Assembly: GCF_025566965.1 (NCBI RefSeq)
Contig: NZ_JAOQJL010000003.1
Coordinates: 1 to 64,000 of the forward strand
Origin: Blautia_A ammoniilytica
GTDB lineage: Bacteria; Bacillota; Clostridia; Lachnospirales; Lachnospiraceae
Direction: 5' to 3'
Length of the DNA: 64,000 nucleotides
Part shown: positions 59,422 through 64,000 of the stretch, in pieces
How the letters are laid out: each line of letters starts with the position of its first letter
Numbering within the stretch: position 1 is the stretch's first letter
Notes under the pieces: generated by a model
The model's database searches: none
What the model was told of the DNA's origin: nothing
The model's input: only the letters and a program-made list of their open reading frames with translations
Program-made: the position numbers and the translations under genes

Positions 59422-60630
59422 TCAGAGAAGCTTTTCCAGATTCTCACGGATGGCAAGGATAAATTCTTTGCTGTTCAGTACTGTTACATCCTTCAGGGAA
59501 GTGATCAAAGCCAGATCCTTTGTCATCTTTCCGCTTTCGATAGTTGAAAGTGTAGCCTTGTCCAGCTTGTCTGCAAAATCCTGCAGTTCCTGGATCCCAT
59601 CCATCTCACCTCTTTTACGAAGAGCACCTGTCCATGCAAAAATAGTTGCCACAGAATTGGTGGATGTTTCTTTTCCTTCCAGATGTCTGTAGTAATGTCT
59701 CTGCACCGTACCATGAGCAGCCTCATACTCATAGTAGCCGTGAGGGGAAACAAGTACAGAAGTCATCATTGCAAGAGAGCCAAATGCAGAAGATACCATG
59801 TCACTCATCACATCTCCGTCATAGTTCTTGCAGGCCCAGATAAAACCGCCCTCTGCTTTCATCACACGGGCTACAATATCATCGATCAGGCTGTAGAAAT
59901 AAGTGATCCCTGCTTCCTGGAATTTTTCTTTAAATTCTTCTTCATAAATCGTTGCAAAAATCTCTTTGAATTTCCCGTCATAAATCTTGGAGATTGTATC
60001 CTTGCCTCCAAACCACAGATCCTGCTTTGTATCCAGTGCATAGTTAAAGCAGCATCTTGCAAAGCTTGCAATGGACTCCTCAATGTTGTGCATTCCCTGG
60101 ATCACACCTGGATTGTCAAAGTGATGGATCAGTTCTTTTTTAGTCTCTCCATCTGTACCTTCAAATACAAGATATGCGTCTCCCGGTTTCTCAATGTTCA
60201 TCTCTGTATTCTTGTATACATCCCCATATGCATGACGGGCAATGGTGATCGGCTTTTTCCAGTTGCGTACACAAGGCTCAATTCCATTTACAACAATAGG
60301 TGCACGGAATACGGTACCATCCAGGATGGCACGAATAGTGCCGTTAGGGCTTTTGTACATTTTCTTCAGGTCATACTCGTCCATTCTTGCCTTATTTGGG
60401 GTAATGGTGGCACATTTTACAGCAACTCCGTATTTCTTGGTTGCCTCTGCTGCATCTACAGTAACCTGGTCATCTGTGTCATTTCTGTGCTCCAGGCCAA
60501 GATCATAATATTCAGTCTTCAAGTCAATAAAAGGATTCAGAAGTTCATCCTTAATAAGCTTCCAGAGAATACGGGTCATCTCATCTCCGTCCATCTCTAC
60601 AAGGGGTGTGTTCATCTGAATTTTTGCCAT
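59422..60630 (-). CDS. icd: NADP-dependent isocitrate dehydrogenase (eukaryote-like type)
   Basis: 402 residues. Substrate and metal motifs MDGDEMTRILWKLIKDELL, GTVFRAPIVVNGIEPCVRNWKKPI, ICRHAYGDVYKNTE-like ARHAYGDVYKNTEM, KNYDGDVMSDMVSSAFGSLAMMTSVL and AAHGTVQRHYYRHLEGKETSTN. It makes 2-oxoglutarate and NADPH. It directly follows the citrate-synthase-like gene (20 bp), so the pair supplies glutamate carbon. Confidence 0.95.
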   Translation of the reverse strand: MAKIQMNTPLVEMDGDEMTRILWKLIKDELLNPFIDLKTEYYDLGLEHRNDTDDQVTVDAAEATKKYGVAVKCATITPNKARMDEYDLKKMYKSPNGTIRAILDGTVFRAPIVVNGIEPCVRNWKKPITIARHAYGDVYKNTEMNIEKPGDAYLVFEGTDGETKKELIHHFDNPGVIQGMHNIEESIASFARCCFNYALDTKQDLWFGGKDTISKIYDGKFKEIFATIYEEEFKEKFQEAGITYFYSLIDDIVARVMKAEGGFIWACKNYDGDVMSDMVSSAFGSLAMMTSVLVSPHGYYEYEAAHGTVQRHYYRHLEGKETSTNSVATIFAWTGALRKRGEMDGIQELQDFADKLDKATLSTIESGKMTKDLALITSLKDVTVLNSKEFILAIRENLEKLL

Positions 60631-60649
60631 TTAGATATTCCTCCTCTTC

Positions 60650-62041
60650 TTATTTCAATGTAATACCAAGTCTCTCACAGGTTTCTGCGATCACAGCCTC
60701 CAACTCCTTATCAGACAGTACTGTAACACGGCCGTCTTCATACTGGCTGTCTACCCATGCCTTGATCATTGTAACAAGTTCGCTGTTCTTGTCAACCTTC
60801 TTATCGCCTTTCAAACGGTAATGGGTATCGATCCAGTGGGCAATCCCAGCTGCTCCTGAAGTATTGGATACTGCTACCTCAGCAGATCTGTTCAGGAATT
60901 TCTCTGTATCAAACACATTATAGATCTCTTCATTCTTCAGAAGACCATCTGCGTGGATACCTGCTCTTGTCACATTAAAATTCTTGCCTACAAATGGTGT
61001 TCTTTCCGGAATATGATACCCGATCTCTTTCTCATAATATTCAGCCAGTTCTGTGATCACTGTGGTATCCATACCGCCCAGATTGCCTCTAAGCTGTGCG
61101 TACTCGAATACCATAGCCTCCAGCGGAGTATTTCCAGTCCGCTCTCCAATACCGAACAATGAGGTATTCACTCCACAGGCACCATACAGCCATGCGGTAG
61201 TGGAATTGCTTACAGCCTTATAAAAATCATTATGTCCATGCCACTCGATCAGCTCGGAAGGCACACCTGCATGAATCATAATACCATAAATAATACCAGG
61301 TACAGAACGGGGGATCACAGCACCTGGGTAGTTGACTCCGTAGCCCATAGTATCGCAGCATCTTACCTTTACCGGGATACCATAATGCTGGCGCAGCTTC
61401 ATAAGCTCCAGACAGAATGGGATCACATAACCGTAAATATCTGCTCTTGTAATATCCTCCAGGTGGCAACGAACAGAAACACCGATCTCCAAACATTCCT
61501 TCACAATACTGAGATAATGCTCCATGGCCTGCTTACGGGTCATCTTCATCTTATAAAATATATGATAATCAGAACAGCTTACAAGGATACCAGTCTCCCG
61601 CATACCCATATCACGCACAAGCTGGAAATCCTTCTTATTTGCACGGATCCAGCTGGTCACTTCCGGGAACTCATAGCCACGTTCCATACATTTTTCAACT
61701 GCATCCCTGTCCTTTTTGCTGTAGAGGAAAAATTCGGAAGCACGGATCCTTCCCTCCGGGCCGCCCAGTTTATGAAGGTAATCATAAATCCTTACGATCT
61801 GATCCGTAGTGTAAGGAGCCCTGGACTGCTGTCCATCTCTGAATGTGGTATCTGTGATCCAGATATCATCCGGCATATGATGGGGAACCACCCTGTCATT
61901 AAATGCGATCTTCGGTATTTCAGAATAAGGGAAAAGATTTCGGAATACGTTTGGTGTTTTTACATCCACCAGCGGATACATATGTTCCTCTAACTGAAGC
62001 AGATTCGTATGCCGATTCATTGTCACTCGTCTATTTTCCAT
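60650..62041 (-). CDS. Probable Re-citrate synthase (isopropylmalate/homocitrate synthase family)
   Basis: 463 residues from the ATG at 62041 (GAGGAGG upstream). DRE-TIM family: ITDTTFRDGQQSRAPYT at the barrel start, CHLEDITRADIYG, CDTMGYGVNYPG, EWHGHNDFYKAVSNSTTA with the metal His pair, and NTSLFGIGERTGNTPLE. It lacks the ~150-residue leucine-regulatory domain of LeuA. Such proteins next to icd in Clostridia are Re-citrate synthases, and no Si-type citrate synthase is seen here. Homocitrate or isopropylmalate synthase activity cannot be ruled out. Confidence 0.78.
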   Translation of the reverse strand: MENRRVTMNRHTNLLQLEEHMYPLVDVKTPNVFRNLFPYSEIPKIAFNDRVVPHHMPDDIWITDTTFRDGQQSRAPYTTDQIVRIYDYLHKLGGPEGRIRASEFFLYSKKDRDAVEKCMERGYEFPEVTSWIRANKKDFQLVRDMGMRETGILVSCSDYHIFYKMKMTRKQAMEHYLSIVKECLEIGVSVRCHLEDITRADIYGYVIPFCLELMKLRQHYGIPVKVRCCDTMGYGVNYPGAVIPRSVPGIIYGIMIHAGVPSELIEWHGHNDFYKAVSNSTTAWLYGACGVNTSLFGIGERTGNTPLEAMVFEYAQLRGNLGGMDTTVITELAEYYEKEIGYHIPERTPFVGKNFNVTRAGIHADGLLKNEEIYNVFDTEKFLNRSAEVAVSNTSGAAGIAHWIDTHYRLKGDKKVDKNSELVTMIKAWVDSQYEDGRVTVLSDKELEAVIAETCERLGITLK

Positions 62042-62060
62042 AATTTCCTCCTCTATGAAC

Positions 62061-62095
62061 ACGAATAGTATTCATACTCTATGAATTGTATTCAC
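62061..62095 (-). promoter_or_regulatory. Two 20-bp-spaced dyads in the citrate-synthase leader
   Basis: CGAATAGTATTCAT and TGAATTGTATTCAC (plus strand, 62062 and 62082), both GAAT-N-TATTC palindromes two helical turns apart, just downstream of the promoter. A candidate operator. Confidence 0.5.
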
Positions 62096-62104
62096 ATCGT
62101 TTTC

Positions 62105-62133
62105 ATTGTACTCAAAAAGAGGATCTAAGTCAA
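62105..62133 (-). promoter_or_regulatory. Promoter of the citrate synthase-icd pair
   Basis: TTGACT (62128-62133), 17 bp, TACAAT (62105-62110) on the minus strand, overlapping the end of the subtilase gene. Confidence 0.75.
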
Positions 62134-63095
62134 CGCTTTTGTACGTTACAGTGATAATTTTTTGTCAAATTCAAAAACCGTTCACGGTTGAAGCGACCCC
62201 ATCCCTGGATATTCCTTGGCAGCTGCATATCGTCTGCACTTTCTTTCAGCATCCTTTTAATAGCCACATTTGTTAGGGTGGGATTCTTTTCCAGAGCGCA
62301 GGCAATGGCTCCTGAAACAACCGGGGTGGACATAGAGGTTCCGCTTTTGACTCCATATCCGTAGATCCCGGTGGTGCCTCCTTCTAATGGTTTCCATTTT
62401 GTGTAAGGTATACAGGATACGATATGATTTCCCGGCGCAACCACATCCGGCTTGCATACACATTCTTTTGTAGGTCCTCGTCCGGAAACTGCTTTTTTTC
62501 CTTCCAACAGGTCACTGGAACCTACAGTGATCACCTTTTTGTTACTGCCAGGCGCTGTAATGCTGCCTGACCTTGGACCCTGGTTTCCAGCCGCTGCTAC
62601 CACTACCAGTCCTTCATCCCACAGCTGATCCACTGCATCAAGAAGCGCATCCTGTTCATTAGAAGTATTGCAGGTGGTTCCCACAGAAATATTCACCACC
62701 CGGATCCGGTACTCCTCCCTATTGCTTCGGATCCACCGAAAAGCCTGTAGCAAATCCTCTTTGCTTCCGTTCCCATATCTGTCTAATACCTTTAAAGCAA
62801 TAATGCTGCAGCCAGGTGCTGCACCTGTATACCTGCCAGAGGACATTCTGCCATCTCCTGCCAGGATCCCGGTAACATGGGTTCCATGTCCATTATCATC
62901 ATATGGCTGTCTGTGGTAAAAAAGGAAATCATAAAAAAAACGGATACGGCTGTCAAAGTCTGCATGGGGGAAAAGCCCGGTATCCAGCACTGCCACTCCG
63001 ATCCCTTTTCCAGTATATGTCCTGCCTGTCATAAGCCTCTCCGGAAAGGTCTTCTTATTATTATATTCAAAAAGTTCCCCTGTTGCCACCTGCAC
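62130..63095 (-). CDS. S8-family subtilisin-like serine protease (AprX type)
   Basis: 321 residues from a GTG at 63095 (AGGA upstream); no ATG is available and a TGA stops the frame at about 63122. The triad is intact: VAVLDTGLFPHADFD, DDNGHGTHVTGILAG and KSGTSMSTPVVSGAIA, with VVVAAAGNQGP as oxyanion region. No signal peptide or pro-domain, so likely cytoplasmic. R1 copy C abuts its 5' end and may have removed an original start. Confidence 0.85.
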   Translation of the reverse strand: MQVATGELFEYNNKKTFPERLMTGRTYTGKGIGVAVLDTGLFPHADFDSRIRFFYDFLFYHRQPYDDNGHGTHVTGILAGDGRMSSGRYTGAAPGCSIIALKVLDRYGNGSKEDLLQAFRWIRSNREEYRIRVVNISVGTTCNTSNEQDALLDAVDQLWDEGLVVVAAAGNQGPRSGSITAPGSNKKVITVGSSDLLEGKKAVSGRGPTKECVCKPDVVAPGNHIVSCIPYTKWKPLEGGTTGIYGYGVKSGTSMSTPVVSGAIACALEKNPTLTNVAIKRMLKESADDMQLPRNIQGWGRFNRERFLNLTKNYHCNVQKR

Positions 63096-63119
63096 TGCAT
63101 TTCCTGAGTTTTTGTAAAT

Positions 63120-63300
63120 TCAAGAATGCCTCGGCATTCTTGCTGCGAGGTGCGCATCATGCAATTGCATGACATACTTCTCCTGCGCACCTCTGCAATC
63201 CTGCCGGAGGCTATATCAGCTGGAGGATTGACTCCCACCACTGATACCAGCTTGTTTCTCACCACCTATAGAGGTGGGAGTCATCTCCCAGCTGATATAC
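63120..63300 (+). repeat. R1 structured repeat, copy C (longest)
   Basis: Hairpin AAGAATGC-CTCG-GCATTCTT (63122-63141), GAGGTGCGC/GCGCACCTC hairpin (about 63145-63194), then the nested dyad: outer arms 63212-63228 and 63283-63299 (15 of 17 paired), inner 10-bp arms GACTCCCACC/GGTGGGAGTC (63230-63239, 63273-63282). CCACCT-atag-AGGTGG can compete with the inner stem. Confidence 0.8.
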
Positions 63301-63302
63301 TT

Positions 63303-63348
63303 ACAAAAAACACCCAGGAAGAAAACTCCCTGGATGCTTTTTAAAATC
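63303..63348 (-). terminator. Terminator of the transglutaminase-like gene
   Basis: On the minus strand CATCCAGG-gagttttctt-CCTGGGTG is followed by TTTTTTG, about 50 bp past the stop. R1 copy C begins right after it. Confidence 0.82.
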
Positions 63349-63394
63349 TTTATAAAAATTTTCTCAGATGCTTTTGAAAGTCTTACCTGATCTA

Positions 63395-64000
63395 TCAGAA
63401 ATCCACGATCTGGCTGATCTGATGATTAATATTATAGCTGCCGCTGCCGTATACTCCACGATACCAGCCTGCTGCATGGGCTTCCGGATCATAATAAGCT
63501 CCATTAATGATCACCCAGCAATGGCGGGTCATACCATCTCCGGCACCGTCTCTTGTACCGGAAACACGGCCGGCTACCACCTTAGGGCTAAATCCGGCTT
63601 CTTTTGCAAGAGCTGCAAAAGCACAGGCATAACCATAGCAGTTTCCTCTGCTGGTGGCCAGTGTATTCAATGCACACCTTCTCTGCCATCCTGCTGCAGT
63701 GCCCGGATACCATCCATAATAATAAACATTATTTACCACATAATTCCAGCAGGCATTTAGTTTCTGATAACTGGTCATGCTGTCATTTGTGATCCTGGAC
63801 AAGATCTTCATGGTCTGCATCTTCAGCTGGGAATTGGTATTGTTTACTGCATAGCCTTTCTTCCCAAAGGTAATTCCATCATATACACGGTTCTTACACA
63901 GTCTGCCCTTAGGATCACCTCTGTAAAGACGGTTGTTCAGCACAAACCAGCCCACAGTGGCATGGCCCTTGCGGTCCACATAGTACAGGTTCTGCCCTAC
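63395..64000 (-). CDS. Transglutaminase-like secreted protein, C-terminal part
   Basis: 202 codons to the window edge; the 5' part lies outside. The visible start (DRKGHATVGWFVLNNRLYRG) looks like cell-wall-binding repeats. The core is a transglutaminase-like domain: catalytic Cys in SRGNCYGYACAFAALAKEAGF, His in TRHCWVIING and Asp in YYDPEAHA. Such proteins may cross-link or cleave wall peptides or act as proteases. It ends at a clear terminator. Confidence 0.88.
   Translation of the reverse strand, partial: VGQNLYYVDRKGHATVGWFVLNNRLYRGDPKGRLCKNRVYDGITFGKKGYAVNNTNSQLKMQTMKILSRITNDSMTSYQKLNACWNYVVNNVYYYGWYPGTAAGWQRRCALNTLATSRGNCYGYACAFAALAKEAGFSPKVVAGRVSGTRDGAGDGMTRHCWVIINGAYYDPEAHAAGWYRGVYGSGSYNINHQISQIVDF

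Overview
The window looks like a piece of chromosome from a gut-type Firmicute of the family Lachnospiraceae (Blautia/Dorea/Ruminococcus-like). The evidence is moderate-to-low GC, strong AGGAGG ribosome sites with TTG/GTG starts, Clostridial gene pairs (rsmD-coaD-ylbJ, alr-mazF, NfnAB, Re-type citrate synthase with isocitrate dehydrogenase), sporulation-type genes (ylbJ, tepA) and large secreted proteins with Big2/Ig-like domains. No rRNA, tRNA or CRISPR array was seen.

Layout. 1-4310: an IS200/IS605 element (tnpA, tnpB, probable omega RNA), an IS110 element with a probable bridge-RNA leader, and a PD-(D/E)XK transposase remnant. 4546-10403: a maltodextrin-type operon (lacI, GH13, binding protein, two permeases) with three LacI-type operators, one of them covering the -35 box. 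10954-11571: the decayed remains of a sortase-anchored surface protein. 11698-17008: araD, an isochorismatase-family hydrolase, a PH-domain protein, then nrdD-nrdG behind two NrdR-like boxes. 17124-25490: a cobalamin-riboswitch operon with two large secreted multidomain proteins, a binding protein, a BtuC/FecCD permease and an ATPase. 25604-32240: hisZ-hisG-hisD-hisB-hisIE-vanW from a consensus promoter. 32235-43339: housekeeping genes (recU, lepB, rluA-type, ygiQ, small alarmone synthetase, M23 peptidase, pepD, ylbJ, coaD, rsmD, mgsA). 43670-47710: a 949-residue secreted protein divergent from a LytTR-PAS regulator, with 21-bp-spaced direct repeats and a candidate small RNA between them. 47847-64000: nfnAB, tepA, yebC, corC-like, mazF, alr, nnr, rex, an ABC-F ATPase, icd, Re-citrate synthase, a subtilase and the 3' part of a transglutaminase-like gene.

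The strongest candidate for an undescribed system is the cobalamin operon. A complete B12 riboswitch with its own promoter and terminator drives two secreted proteins built from two related beta-rich domain types that share conserved histidines. One of them ends in a copy of the binding protein's N-terminal lobe only. The layout suggests a Gram-positive surface corrinoid capture and relay system feeding a BtuFCD-type transporter. Second is the LytTR-PAS locus with a candidate ~96-nt RNA. Third are three families of dispersed hairpin repeats: R1 (four copies, with compensated stem changes), R2 (two copies plus a partial one) and R3 (two copies). All function calls rest on motif reading; no searches were run.
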